From Craspedostauros australis (lineage: Eukaryota; Bacillariophyta; Bacillariophyceae; Mastogloiales; Achnanthaceae): 64,000 nucleotides of DNA. The notes under the pieces were generated by a model. That model was not told the origin of the DNA. It saw nothing but the letters and a program-made list of their open reading frames with translations, and made no database searches. The position numbers and the translations under genes are program-made. Numbering within the stretch: the stretch's first letter is position 1; each line of letters starts with the position of its first letter. This document shows, in pieces, positions 42,309 to 54,600 of this stretch. The stretch lies in assembly GCA_026770025.1 (NCBI GenBank), contig JAMXDE010000077.1, positions 1 to 64,000 of the forward strand, given 5' to 3'.

Positions 42309-44129
42309 ATGGCACCGTCCAAGTTCCCACTCCACGACGCCTGCAGGTCCGGCAATCTGCAGAAAGTGCGTGCCTTCCTGGAGGCGCGCGACGCTGACGC
42401 CGATGCGGAGTTCGACATCAATCAGCGCAACAAGCTCGGCCACACCCCTCTCTACCTGGCATGTTGGCGCGGCCACAGGGACGTCGTGGAGTTCCTGCTC
42501 CAGCTCGAGAACCACTCCGTGGACATCTCCATCCAAGACATCGGCGGCAACACGCCCTTCCATCTGGCATGTCTCAACGGCCACAGAGCCGTCGTGCACT
42601 ACCTGCTGGAATCCGGCGACGCTCCCGTCGTGGTGAACCAGCGCAACAACAGCGGAAAGACGCCCATCCACCTGGCATGCTTCTGCGGGGACACGCAGAT
42701 CCTCCAGTGGCTGATCGAAGCGGACAGACCCAACGCCAGCGCCAACGTCAACATGCGGGACAATGACGGGGACACGCCGCTGCATGACGCGTGCGGAAAC
42801 GGCCACATCCACGTCGTCAAGTACCTCGTCGAGACGGATGAGCTGGAGGTCGACCCCAACATCGTCGACAACGATGGCGAGACACCGTTGCACGGGGCCT
42901 GCTTCAACGGAGAGACTGAAGTCGTCGCGTACCTGCTCGAGTCGGGAAGATGCGCCGTCAACACCGATGTGCGCAACCATCATGGAAACACGCCGTTGCA
43001 TCTCGCATGCCGCTACGGCCACCGCGACGTGGTCAAGTCCATGATCGAATCCGAATGCTCTCCCATGGATCTCAACGCATTGAACAACCATGGCGAGATC
43101 ATGCTTCATCTGGCCTGCGCCAACGGCCACACCCGGATCGTGGACTACCTCATCAAGTCGGACAGGGTCAGCGTCGATGTCAACCTCCAGGACAAGGATG
43201 GCGAAACGCCCTTGCACGACGCGTGCAACAAGGGGCAGGTGGGTGTCGTCAACTACCTCATCCAATCGGACGACGTGGATGTCGATGTCAACATCCCGGA
43301 CAACGACGGCAACACGCCGCTCCACCTCGCCTGTCGCTTCGGCCACAAGGCTCTGGTGGCCTGCCTCATCGAATCCGATCGCATCACCGTGGACCTCAAC
43401 GGAAAGAACAACTACGGCAACACACCGGTGTATCTCGCCTGCGCCTGCAAGCACGAGCAGGTGGTCGACTACTTGCTCGGACTCGATCGAACCGATGTGG
43501 ACATCAACATTCAGGACATGGATGGCAACACGCCGCTCCACATCGCCTGCATGAGCGGCCAAACACAGATGGTGGAGTACCTCCTTCGATCAGACCAGGC
43601 CAACAGCGGCATCAACCTCCAGAACAACAACGGCAACACTCCCCTACACCTCGCCTGCCACCACGGCCAGAGGATGGCGGTCGTCTACCTCATCGAATCC
43701 AAAAAGATACAAATCGGCACCAACATCAAGAACAACGACAACGACACGCCCTTCTTCCTGGCATGCGCACGCGGCCATGGCGACGTGGTCGAGTACATGA
43801 TGGAATCGGAGCACGCCGATATCAACGTCAACCTCCAGGATGCCGACGGCAACACGGTTCTGCACAAGGCATGTCAAGACGGAAATCTGGAGATCGTCAC
43901 ATTGCTGACGCAGTCCGGCGCGCCACGGGTGGATATCGACATCACCAACATTGCCGGTGATGCTGCCGTCGACCTTGCCGCCAAGAACAGCCACGTAAAG
44001 ATCGTCGAGTACATGATGACCAGGAAGTACGAAAGCCCGGAGGCTGATCGTGCCGCCGACGAGGACAACGCAAACACTAGCTTCCTCAACACCGACATGC
44101 TCTTTTGCTTCACCCTCCTGCAAGATTAG
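42309..44129 (+). CDS. ankyrin-repeat protein, 16 repeats
   Basis: A 606-aa protein from the ATG at 42309 ([15 protein letters not shown]). An in-frame upstream extension is only tandem-repeat translation. Sixteen ankyrin repeats follow without a gap, mostly 36 residues rather than 33, with the pattern [24 protein letters not shown] and a three-residue longer loop (DRxxVDxNxQD). No other domain and no membrane segment are seen. Ankyrin stacks bind other proteins, and the partner is unknown. The repeats are near-uniform in length, so expansion by unit duplication is likely. The stop TAG at 44127 is followed, in the same frame, by the chlH fragment. Confidence 0.85.
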   Translation: MAPSKFPLHDACRSGNLQKVRAFLEARDADADAEFDINQRNKLGHTPLYLACWRGHRDVVEFLLQLENHSVDISIQDIGGNTPFHLACLNGHRAVVHYLLESGDAPVVVNQRNNSGKTPIHLACFCGDTQILQWLIEADRPNASANVNMRDNDGDTPLHDACGNGHIHVVKYLVETDELEVDPNIVDNDGETPLHGACFNGETEVVAYLLESGRCAVNTDVRNHHGNTPLHLACRYGHRDVVKSMIESECSPMDLNALNNHGEIMLHLACANGHTRIVDYLIKSDRVSVDVNLQDKDGETPLHDACNKGQVGVVNYLIQSDDVDVDVNIPDNDGNTPLHLACRFGHKALVACLIESDRITVDLNGKNNYGNTPVYLACACKHEQVVDYLLGLDRTDVDINIQDMDGNTPLHIACMSGQTQMVEYLLRSDQANSGINLQNNNGNTPLHLACHHGQRMAVVYLIESKKIQIGTNIKNNDNDTPFFLACARGHGDVVEYMMESEHADINVNLQDADGNTVLHKACQDGNLEIVTLLTQSGAPRVDIDITNIAGDAAVDLAAKNSHVKIVEYMMTRKYESPEADRAADEDNANTSFLNTDMLFCFTLLQD

Positions 44130-44132
44130 CTT

Positions 44133-45553
44133 GCGCGCTGGCTTGTCGCTGTTTCGAGATTCCAAGCTGGATTCCCAGACATCAAGGAGGAGCGCCTCAA
44201 GAGTGCCATCAAGTGCCATACCTGGAGTTCTGTCTCAAGGAGGTTGTCGCCAACAACGAGCTCCCAGGAATCATGGAGCTCCTCATCGGACAGTTCCTCA
44301 TGCCCACTCCAGGCGGGGACCCAATCCGCAATCCAGAAGTGTTCCCAACCGGCCGCAACATGCACGCCCTCGACCAATCTGCCATCCCAACCACCGCCGC
44401 CGCTGTCAAGGTGTCTGAAGATGTCATTCGCAAGCTTCTTGAGAAGCCCGCCGACGACAACGACCGACGGATGGTCAGTTCCCAGAGAGCATCGCCTTCA
44501 CCTTGTGGGGAACCGACAACATCAAGACCGACGGAAGGTCCCTGGCTGATTTCCTCACCTTCATTGATGTCTATTTCCCCAGTTGCTGCCTCCCTCGGAC
44601 GCGTCAACAAGGTCGAACTCATCTCATTCGAGGAGCTTGGTCGCCCAAGTATCGACGTCGTCGTCTCCTACTTCGGTGTCTTCCGCGATCTCTTCATCAA
44701 TCAGATGAACCTCATGCACAGTGGTATCAAGATGGTCGCCGAGCGGGCCGACGAGCCACTCGAGATGAACTTCGTCCGCAAGCACGCCATCGAGCAGGCG
44801 GAGGAGCTCGGAGTCTCTCTGCGCGATGCTGCCGCCCGCGTCTTCTCCAACTCTTCTGGATCCTACAGTGCCAACGTCGGTCTCGCCATCGAGAACCGTG
44901 GATGGGAGGATGAGGGTCAGCTCCAGGAGCAGTTCCTCACCCGTAAGGGATTCGCCTTCAACGCCGACAAGCCAGGAATGATGGAGCAGCAGGCCGATCT
45001 CTTCAAGTCCGCCCTCAAGAACGTCGACGTCACCTTCCAGAACTTGGACTCGTCCGAGATCTCCATCACCGACGTGTCCCACTACTACGATTCCGATCCA
45101 ACCAAGGTCGTCCAGGGACTCCAGGACGACGGCAGAAAGCCAATGTCTCTCATGGCCGACACCACCACCGCCAACGCTCAGGTCCGCACCCTCTCCGAGA
45201 CCGTCCGTCTCGATGCCCGCACTAAGCTCCTCAATCCAAAGTTCTACGAGGGTATGCTCGGAACCGGTTACGAGGGTGTCCGCGAGATCCAGAAGCGTCT
45301 CCGCAACACCATGGGATGGTCCGCCACCGCTGGTGAGGTCGACAACTTCGTCTTCGAGGACGCCAACTCTGTCTTCATTGAGGATGCCGAGATGCAGCAG
45401 CGTCTCTTGGATACCAACCCGAATGCATTCCGTGACATGGTCACCACCTTCCTCGAGGCCAACGGACGTGGATACTGGGAGACCACCGACGAGAACATCG
45501 AGCGTCTGCAGGAGCTGTACGCCGAGGCCGAGGACCGCATCGAGGGAGTCTAA
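44133..45553 (+). pseudogene. chlH: C-terminal fragment of magnesium chelatase subunit H
   Basis: The encoded sequence matches the last third of ChlH/BchH, the porphyrin-binding subunit that inserts Mg into protoporphyrin IX in plastids. It starts at [19 protein letters not shown] and continues [87 protein letters not shown]-type motifs, [19 protein letters not shown] and the end [20 protein letters not shown]. Full ChlH is about 1,300 aa; only about 470 remain and the first two thirds are absent. Three one-base frame breaks are needed: near 44215 (surplus base), 44476 (missing G) and about 44573 (surplus T). The long open frame after 44590 is clean and uses the C-ending codons of a highly expressed gene. 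It is either a truncated duplicate or, if the breaks are sequencing errors, still a partial gene. Confidence 0.8.
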
Positions 45554-48500
45554 ACTCCTTTCGAATGAAACGCGTACATGCATGCGTGAACACTTACCGC
45601 AGCGGCCATCAACTCCACACCATGGAGCTGCGACTGCTGCTGAGATACCACTGATCCTCTGATCGTGCGGAGGATCGGTCTTCTTTCGCGTTGTGTGAAC
45701 GAACGACTTGCACAAGGAGGAATTGAAAGACGAAACAGACACGCTTACGCACATGCACACGACAACAATGACGACGACGAATGACCAACATATTTACTGT
45801 ACAAAGGGTGACGGGGGACGGAGGACGGAGGACGGGGGTTGCTGGCAACGCTGGAATTCTCGGTGATGCCATTTTCTGCGAAGAGGAAATGGTTGACCGA
45901 GGCACCAACCTGCACACAACTGTTTGGAGATTGCTATTCCGCAGAGCAGAATAATTCTTATGTATCTTTAGTCGACCGCACTGCTACACTACGTCATGCT
46001 CATGCCCCGCGTTGCTCTACCTGTGTCAGAGTTCTACAAGCTACTCATAGGAGAAGACAGATGTTTGGTCGCAGCAAACCCTTCGTACCATGCTCGCAAC
46101 ACAGACGCACCTGACATGAAAGCAGCGATACCAGCCGATCCAAGGCAAATCCACGGTTCGAATACGAGCATCTTCCAAGAAGCCACAAAGGCAAGTCCAA
46201 GAAACACGCTGCCATTTGTCATGATTGCGCTTCCATGGATCCCACGCAACAGATGGAATGTGGTCCATGATGCATGGTGCATGATGCATGGGCTTGGTGT
46301 TATCATTGCAGAACCCGTGTTTAAGCCCATTCGGAAGACCGACCGAGTACAAGTATTCAGAACATAGAGTACAACCACAAGTGTTGGGTTTGGTTGGGTG
46401 CATGGTATACAGTCTCGTCCATTTGGGACGACCTGAGGGAAAAGCAGCGGACAGGGGCGTGATCATTGACGCATGATTGTTGCGATCATTGCAATACTTT
46501 CATGATACTGTCGAGTGGAAACAGCGGAAGGAGTGGAAGCAAAGGGTGAAGTATGTATTATAGATCTTACAGGACTGGCAGAAGAAGGAGCAGCATGTGG
46601 TGTGATATGCTCATGGATGAATAGATGGATGAATAGATGGATGGATGGATGGAAAGAGGGATGAGCACTCACAGCGTGCCATACACTGATGACACGCGCA
46701 GGCCAGCAGACAAGCAGATCAGCGGCCCGCATCGCATTCCCTGTTGCGTCACGGTACTCAACGCAGCATCACCCATTTACCTGCCTCGTGAAGGCACACA
46801 ACTCAAACAAAGCCCACCCATCGCCGCAAGCCACCATCATCCGCATTCATCACCGCCGTCGATGCCAGTGAAAGATACGACGGTTCATCTCGACCGCCTT
46901 CCCGCAACACAAGAACCCCGCATGCTCTCCTTCGTGAGGTTCCTAACTGCACTTGCGCATTGATTGCTGCTGTCAGCCACCACGATCTTTATCCTTGTGA
47001 TGCAACGGGATGGTAACTGCTCAATCGAATTAGATTAATTGTGACCAAGAAACGCAGCTACGCTGGCGACTTTCACTTTTCGGAGCTTTCATTCACATTC
47101 ACATTCACATTCACATCCATGCCTCATCTCGGTGCTTTCGAGGGAATTTCACTTGGCAGCATCGATCTTGCAGATGCAGCGGCTATCCAGTAAGCATCGG
47201 CCATGTTGGTCTTGTCACTCGGAGTGGCGGTGGTGGTGGCAGGTCTCTCTCGCTTGGGACCTCCGTGTTGTGTTCTCTGGGTGGATGGATCTCGCATTAT
47301 GCACGACTGTGGTTAGGCACATTTTGGCGCGCCTATGCAGTCCTCCAGATCACAACAAAACTTAACAAATCTAACTTTGCGAGCATGTGTGTCGATGCTC
47401 GCGCGGAATCCGTGTCACAAAAACAACAGTTGTATCACACAAAACCGTACCAACCACAATACACACGAGAGTACATACGCACAACTGATTTGTTGATCCA
47501 CTGTCGATTTACTGTTTACTTCTGAGTTGCGTCATCTGGGGCTACTACTCGTACTACTTGTGCTTTGCTGCTGCCGATTGTGCTTGTGCTGCTCTCGATT
47601 GCGCTCTCCCAGCTTCCGCTCGTGTTGTTGTCGCTTGTGATCTGGCTGCTGCCGATTGTGCTCTTGCAGCTGCTGACTGTGCATGTGCTGATGCCGACTG
47701 TGCTCTCCCTGCTGAAGCTTGTGCTTTTGCTCCGTGTGATTTCGCTGCTGCCGATTGTGCTTGTCGTGTCGATGTTTGCGCTTTTGCTGCTGCCGACTGG
47801 GCTTTCGCTGCTGATGCAGTTGCTTTCATGGTTCGACGTAGCTTCTGTTTCTGTTTCTGTGGATTGGCGGGTTGGATGCGTACCTGATGGCTGGATCTGT
47901 GGGTATTGCGTCCTGTCAATATTGTTGTCCTCCCAAGATCGCTGGCAGAGTTGCTGTTGTACTGCTGAGAGAGAGAGAGTCAGGAACGTCGCTATTGCCG
48001 GGCTGCAGATGTTGGTGGGGAAAGAAGAAAGGGGAGAACACCGCAACGCAAAGGAGATCTGATCGTTTTTTCGATGGCGGGCGGGCCAAGTGGGTCAATC
48101 AGCCAAGCGGCGTAGAGGGCGTGGGTATCCGTACTCGTGATGAGTGAGAGGGACGATTGCTGACAACTTGTGACCTCGCTGGATGTTTGTTTCGGTGCTT
48201 GTCCGATTTGTGGGCAGAAGTGAACTTGTGGTTGAGAACGATGTTTTGCAAGCGCTCGCCCGGTTGGGTGTTGTTGGAAGGCTCCGCGCACGGAGAACGA
48301 TGGAAGTAGCACTCTCTTTGGCTGAAAGCGTTTCTGTTAGTTGTTATCGATTCTTGATGTTGTCTTGGTTGTCGTTGTTCTTGTCGTTATTCTCTCGTTG
48401 TTGTCCTCGTTGTTTTCTGTTGTTCCAGTGTCGGGTTTTGTCACATCTGGTGGATTGTTTAAACTTATTTCATTCTCTGTAGACCTGGTAAGGAAGGTCT

Positions 48501-49572
48501 TGAGGTATCTTGCAGGTGGCGGATACTGTTGTATCTGTTGGTATCGTGGTATCGTCGTGGTATCCGCTCTCAATTTTGGTGCAGGTGTGACGTCAGCAGT
48601 TTGGGTCGTGATTGTTCCAACAAATGTTCCTGATGGCGTACAAGCGTGACTGATGCACATACATATCAGGAATCGGGTGTTATGAAACACCAAATTGCCG
48701 CACCTCCCAAGAGTAAGGAGTAGAATGTCATTAAGTGATGCATTACCGCAACTCACATATGTGGATCTTTGTGACAGAAAATGTGAGCTGCACATGTCTT
48801 GCGGTGGAGAACGCCACGTGCCGAATGCAAACCAGACTTTGGTGTCCGTGACCTCAATGCAGGAATGCGAATCACATGTGCATGTCGCAGGGGGCAGGGA
48901 TGTTGGAATTGTGACCAACATCATGATACACGTGACTACGGCCCCCATGTCGCAACCAATGAAAAGAGAGTACTCGAGACAGGCAAGTGTCACAAAGTGT
49001 GAGATGGCCTGTGAACGGATCACCAATAATGAACCAGCAAAGGATCGGTGAAGTGTCAGTGATGTATCGGAGATGATCGGAGATGTGCGATGATGAGAAG
49101 CTGAGGGAGAGCAACCAACCAAGCTGTTCATGTGAAGGATGGGATGCTGCGATCCGATCAAATGGACCAAGCCAAGTGATGCCTGCGACTCAGCGATGTC
49201 TATAATAGAGCTAAACTAGTAACTACCTCAGTGGGAGCCACTACGAATCATCCAACTAGATGGCAGTCCAGTAGATCGAACCCACGTCCCATCAGCAACC
49301 ACGTTTGGGGACAGATCCAGATCATTGAAGCAGATCTTTGGAACCCATGTCAAGGAAATCAGAGGGTTCCGATGACCCAGGTCACCAGAACCCCTCCCCA
49401 CCGAAAACTTGATGCCGATACATGACTGCTGGATTGACGGTACGGTTCCACGTGGGAGTACACGCGAGATGACCTTTGCCCAGCTTCCAACTCCATGAAG
49501 GAAACTCTCCCATGGTACTGGAGCTACGCAAACCCTACGGCCCTTTTCTGACAGCAACCCAACGAAAGGGCC
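45554..49572. other. long gene-poor interval
   Basis: No convincing gene is seen. Features visible are GATGGATGAATA repetition at about 46610-46652, (CATTCA)n at about 47092-47116, the Ala-rich 21-bp repeat at 47554-47835, and a minus-strand open stretch at 49228-49572 (VCVAPVPWESFLHGVGSW) that looks like a remnant of a mobile-element gene. Confidence 0.5.
47554..47835 (-). repeat. degenerate 21-bp tandem repeat coding AQSAAAK heptads
   Basis: Read on the minus strand the units give AQSAAAK, AQSAAAR, AQSASAH and similar heptads about eleven times, within an open frame that has its first ATG only in MKATASAAK near 47829. It may be a minisatellite or a short Ala-rich coiled segment; no gene structure supports it. 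Confidence 0.5.
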
Positions 49573-50252
49573 TGTCAGGAATCGAGGGTACGACTCTGTC
49601 GGAAAGATACCCATGATTGCCGCAACTCCCAACATTATTTGTCACACCTTTGGATATTATTCGTCACACCTTTGAATATTACACATTCCACCCACGACAC
49701 GAATCACACGGGAATGACCTCAGTCTTACCAAGAAAACAAGCCTGTCCTCTGTGAACAAAGAAAAGGCCACGATATCTAGATCAAAGTGAAGGAAGATGA
49801 TGACCGACACATTGATGATCACCCCATCTGGAGATCATGGCACGTGTCAGCCAGGGACTAGAACAACTCAGAAAGGGCATCATCCATGACACCAAACATG
49901 ACACCAATCGTAAAGTTCGGTGTCAAGAGATCAAGAGCGAAACGCAAGACTGTGGAATCGTACCGCAGGGAATGTAGAATAAGGATATGCACGACGAGGT
50001 GCATGGAAAGAATACCTACGGATATGCACGACAATGTGCATGACAAAGGATGCCTGCGGATACGATCTCACGTATGCAAGCGATGATTCATGATGAGATG
50101 CATGAACGCAACAGTATAACGCGATGCTGCTGTAGGAGATGCTACATGAGAAACGAAAGGCAAAGGAGCTGAAGAGAATGAGCTCACAGTTCTGAATAGT
50201 ACGGTCTAAAAACGAATTAGGTCTTACTAACACTAACCCCGGATTTCCAACA
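49573..50252 (+). repeat. 5' long terminal repeat of Copia element
   Basis: 680 bp, TG...CA ends. Differences from the 3' LTR seen: GCACGACAATG here against GCACAACAATG, and CTAAAAACG against CTAACAACG. Confidence 0.92.
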
Positions 50253-50265
50253 CGTTTCGAAACGT
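50252..50265. promoter_or_regulatory. perfect 14-bp palindrome at primer-binding position
   Basis: ACGTTTCGAAACGT starts with the last LTR base, where a tRNA primer-binding site is expected. The usual Copia initiator-Met site (TGGTATCAGAGC) is absent. Its use as a primer site is unproven. Confidence 0.4.
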
Positions 50266-50331
50266 TACGATTGAAATCCTACGTTTCCATCATCACCAAC
50301 ACAGCAACAAACGACTCTCACCATCATCACC

Positions 50332-51627
50332 ATGACGTCCTTCCTTGGTAAGACCGATCGTTACATGATCATGTTCGACGGCAAGCGATCCTCCTGGAAA
50401 GCTTGGAGTGCGAAGTTCCTCGCCCGCGCCAACCGCAAGGGTTACGGAGACTTGTATCTCAAGGACTTGGATGAAGTGATTGTGAAGACCGAGGCTTTCG
50501 ACCCCTCTCCTCTCGCCTCCATCGTGGGAAGCGAAGAGAAGAAGCTTAAGGCCTCGAAGTTATCTGCCATGTCTCCCGACGAGAAGGCGGAGTACAAGAT
50601 GGCTCTGGCCAAGTACGCGTTTGAAGAACTGACCATGGCAATCAACCATGAAACTACCGAAGGCGATGTCGCCTTCATGGCTGTGTTGGGATGCGAGAGC
50701 AACATCTACGAGGGAGGAGACCCTCGTAAGGCGTGGAAGGCTCTCGAGCGCATCTACGAGCAACGTACTGCGCCAATGAAGGCAAAGTTGTTGGCTCAAC
50801 TCAACGGGATGCGATTGAAGAAAGGCGAACACCCGGATACCTTCCTCACCGAAATGGAGGTGATCCGTAACCGCCTCAAGCACGCGGGAGTTAACATGGA
50901 CATGGAGCTGTACCACATGCTCGTGCTCAACGCTCTCGGGAGGGACTACGAAATGGATGTGAAGCTCATCGAGCTCAAGTTCGAGAACATCGAAAAACAG
51001 ATGACTATCGAAGACATCCGCGAAGCAGTGAGTGCAACCTACGACGCACGTCACATCAAGCAAGGAGGTAGTAAGCGCGAGAACCATAGCAAGGAAGAAA
51101 TGGCACTGGCCGCCACTGGTGGCTTCAAGGGCCACTGCCGCAACTGCGGCGCCTACGGGCACAAGAAGGCTGACTGCCGCTCTGCGCCTAAGAACAAAGG
51201 TGGCAAGCCCACGAAGAAGAACAAGAGAAGTGATACCGAGGACAAGACCAAGTTCAACGGAAACTGCAAGTACTGCGGTAAGAAGGGACACAAGATCCTC
51301 GAGTGCTTCAAGTTGAAGGCAGCGATGAGAGCAGCCGACGCCGCCAACGTGGCCACCGACGGTATGGACGGAACAGACGACGTCGCCCTCGTGATGGTCG
51401 AGGAACCGATGTGGTTACCCGAAGACGCCGCGGCAGACAACGCCGCGTTCGTCGTGGTAGACGAACCCATGTGGATGCCCGCTAGCGACGAAGAAGACGA
51501 TATCGATCTCGTGATGACCGATGAATCCATGTGGTTGCCCGACGAAGACAAGTCGGCCAACAACGAAGAATTGGTGTGTTTCCCATCGACGAGCTCGAAA
51601 ACGACCCCGTTGAGGTCAAAAATGTGA
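50332..51627 (+). CDS. gag: Copia gag polyprotein
   Basis: A 431-aa capsid precursor. Residues 1-245 have the UBN2/gag-like helical part (FDGKRSSWKAWSAKFLARA, LNGMRLKKGEHPDTFLTEME). Two zinc knuckles follow: CRNCGAYGHKKADC at about 269 and CKYCGKKGHKILEC at about 312. The tail is acidic with three EPMWLPED/DEPMWMPA/DESMWLPD repeats. Gag forms the virus-like particle and packages element RNA. It ends at TGA 51627 and overlaps pol, which lies in the -1 frame. A TTTCCCA heptamer at 51579-51585 sits where the frames can join (..ELVCFP then IDELENDPVEV). Confidence 0.9.
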   Translation: MTSFLGKTDRYMIMFDGKRSSWKAWSAKFLARANRKGYGDLYLKDLDEVIVKTEAFDPSPLASIVGSEEKKLKASKLSAMSPDEKAEYKMALAKYAFEELTMAINHETTEGDVAFMAVLGCESNIYEGGDPRKAWKALERIYEQRTAPMKAKLLAQLNGMRLKKGEHPDTFLTEMEVIRNRLKHAGVNMDMELYHMLVLNALGRDYEMDVKLIELKFENIEKQMTIEDIREAVSATYDARHIKQGGSKRENHSKEEMALAATGGFKGHCRNCGAYGHKKADCRSAPKNKGGKPTKKNKRSDTEDKTKFNGNCKYCGKKGHKILECFKLKAAMRAADAANVATDGMDGTDDVALVMVEEPMWLPEDAAADNAAFVVVDEPMWMPASDEEDDIDLVMTDESMWLPDEDKSANNEELVCFPSTSSKTTPLRSKM

Positions 51628-54600
51628 CCAACCCAAGAATCGTGACAATCGACGAAATCACGAACATCAAGAAAAACCAAACAATCAACACCACCGACAT
51701 GGCGCACTACGAGTCGTTCATCGACGACATGGCCCTCGCAACCACCGACGAAGACATGACCGGACTCGACCTCGAAGAAGAGGTCGAGTACTCCGAAGAG
51801 GAACGAGAGGCCCACACCCCGAGTGTGTACGGATACTACGGACCCCCAGTTGCTGCAGTTGAGACCATCAACCGCGAGCACTTCCCATCAAGCGACGAAG
51901 ACGATTACACCGACGAAGACAACCTCTTCGACGGGATCGTCTATGAGGATGAACCCCTCAACGTCGGAGACATCATGGAGAATGAAGTAGCGATGCCTGG
52001 AGTCGACCATCGTGTCACCTCCACCATCTACTCTCGAACCGAACCAAGGACTCTGGTCGATCGAATGATCGAGGAGTCGTCCCGCAACGGAGGGAGCACC
52101 GCAGGATGGTGCCCGCTGTGTTTTCAGCGCGGCCCTCTCTACGCCATGTGCAAGACCTGCCGTAACTCGCCGTTCCTCATCCAACTGGCAAATCCCCCCG
52201 CAAGGGCGGCGCCAACAACGATCCAAGACATCATGACGCGCCGCCAGAAGCTCTGGACTGCAGGACCTCTGCATGTCGCAATGAGATACTCTCTCAGCAA
52301 CATGATGGTTGCTGATGAAGTACGCTCTGAGCTCGCCCTACTGTGCTGCGACGCAGCGCACGCGTACGCCGAAGGAGGAGGAGAAAGCCTGAACCCTCGC
52401 ACGCTCTACTACATGATGCACCGCATCGACGTGTACACGCCAATGCAACTGGTGCAAGCCGTGCAACACATTAACGCAAGGCTTGAGGAGCTCAACCTGC
52501 CACCCATCCACAGAGGGCTTATCGACAGCCTGGTCCAGCATGCCGCAGAGATGCTGATGTGGATGCATCATCCAGGAGACCAAGGAGTCCGAGACCCAGA
52601 GGAGTTCAACCAGCTCCCCATCTACCGAGCCGCCGATGCCCAACCAGACATGGCTATGGTGATCGGCGACCATCAAGACGCTCAACCAGATATGGCCATG
52701 GTGATCGGTGACCTCGGCGATGCAAGCGCACTCCGCCATACCATCGCCCCCGACCACCACGAGGCAAACACATGGCTGGGTGATTCCGGTGCCTCATGCC
52801 ACCTCACCAATAGCGAAGAGGGGATGATTAACGTGCGAGTGGCCAACCACTCCATCAAGATCGGCAGCGGCCGATACCTCAAGGCAACAAAGGTTGGCGA
52901 CAAACGCATGGTCGTGATGCAGAAGAACGGGAACCAAGCTACCATCGTGCTCAAGCAAGTGAAGTTCGTGCCCAACCTGTGGGTGAACCTCTTGAGCATC
53001 AACAAAGCTCTCGAGAACGGCTTCGACATCAGCAACCAAGGTGTCGTGATGAGCTTGGAGAAGCGCGGGCAACGCATCACGTTCGACAGACTCATGGCAA
53101 CCCACAGCGGTTTCGTGAGTGGAGTGAACATGATCAGCGCCCCTCCCCACGAAGACCAAGCCAATGTCGGCGTGTCCACCAGGTCCGCGGTGGACATCAA
53201 CCAAATTCATAAAATGTTAGGCCATGTTGACACTTACACGATCTCTCGCACAGCGGGACGATACGGTTGGAATGTCACAGGCAAGTTGCATGCATGCATT
53301 GACTGCGCAATTGGAAAGCAGAAGCAGAAGTCAATGACAAAACGCCTGCAGCGCCGAGCAAAGGAAATTGGTGAGCGGTTGTTCATTGACACATCGAGTG
53401 TTCAAACACACAGCTACGGACAAGGAAAATTTTGGCTCCTTGTCATCGATGATTACAGTGATTACTGCTGGAGTTACTTTTTGAAAGAGAAAAGTGAAGT
53501 CGGAGAGAAGCTGATCACGCTCCTCCGATGGCTTCACTCCAACCAACAGGCACATGTGAAAAATATCAGATGTGACAACGCGGGAGAGAATTATGCCGCG
53601 GAAAAACAGCTTCTCAGCGCAGGATTCGGCCCAACGTTTGAATACACCGCCGCTTCTACTCCCCAACAGAACGGTCGCGTGGAAAGAAAATTCGCAACAT
53701 TGTACGGGAAAGTCCGCTCCATGCTCAACCAAACGCACCTACCGAGAACAGTGCGTGGAAAATTGTGGGCGGAGGCAGCCCGAACCGCGACTCAGCTCGA
53801 AAATATTATCGAGACAAAGACAAGAGAACCAGCATGCGTTCTCTTCAACAACCGAATCCCAACATTCGTGGATGGATTACGAAAATTCGGAGAAATAGGG
53901 ATGGTATACATCGGCGGTCGCACGATAAAGGCTAAGCTGGACGATAGATCCAGACCGGCCATGTTCGTCGGCTACGGCCAATCGCACGCGAAAGGAGTGT
54001 ATCGAATGCTGAATCTAGCTACAACCAAAATCCTAATCACAAGAGACGTGACATGGATGAATCAGTCATACGGGCAATTCAGAGGTATCGAGAATGCCAA
54101 CAGGTCTATGCTGATAGATCTGGAAGATGACGACTCTAAGTCGGGTATGAACACCCGAGCTACGAGAACAACTTGGGAGCGACGATCGGAGACCATCAAG
54201 AGCGTGGAGGCCGACGACGCGGATCGCAGCAGCAGAGCCGAAGAAATTGAAGATACTGATGACGCTGCGCGAGGGCAAGATAGCTTGCTCCCTGCCCAAG
54301 GGGAAAATGAATCGAACGAAGAGATCGACGATGAATTCGGAAGGGACGACGAGGGGAAAGTAGACGAAGCGGCCGAGAATGAGCCCAAAGACACCCCTGT
54401 CGCAGAACCTGTAACACGCATACCAAGGATGGTGAGCGCTCTCGCCGGGTATAACAATGACCCAATCCCAGAGGAGGAGCGAGACCTCGGATCAAGTGAT
54501 GAGTCAGAACCTAATGACAGCGAGGGATATGTGACGCCCGAAGAAACCATCACAACCCCATCGGAAACAGGAGGACCCGACTTCCACACAGACGGGTCAA

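Noticed and set aside
42177-43562. 461-codon minus-strand frame
   Set aside because: Shadow of the ankyrin repeats; its regular pattern only mirrors the repeat periodicity.
49858-50233. Small frames in the 5' LTR, repeated at 56685-57144
   Set aside because: They recur only because the LTR is repeated; no protein is known there.
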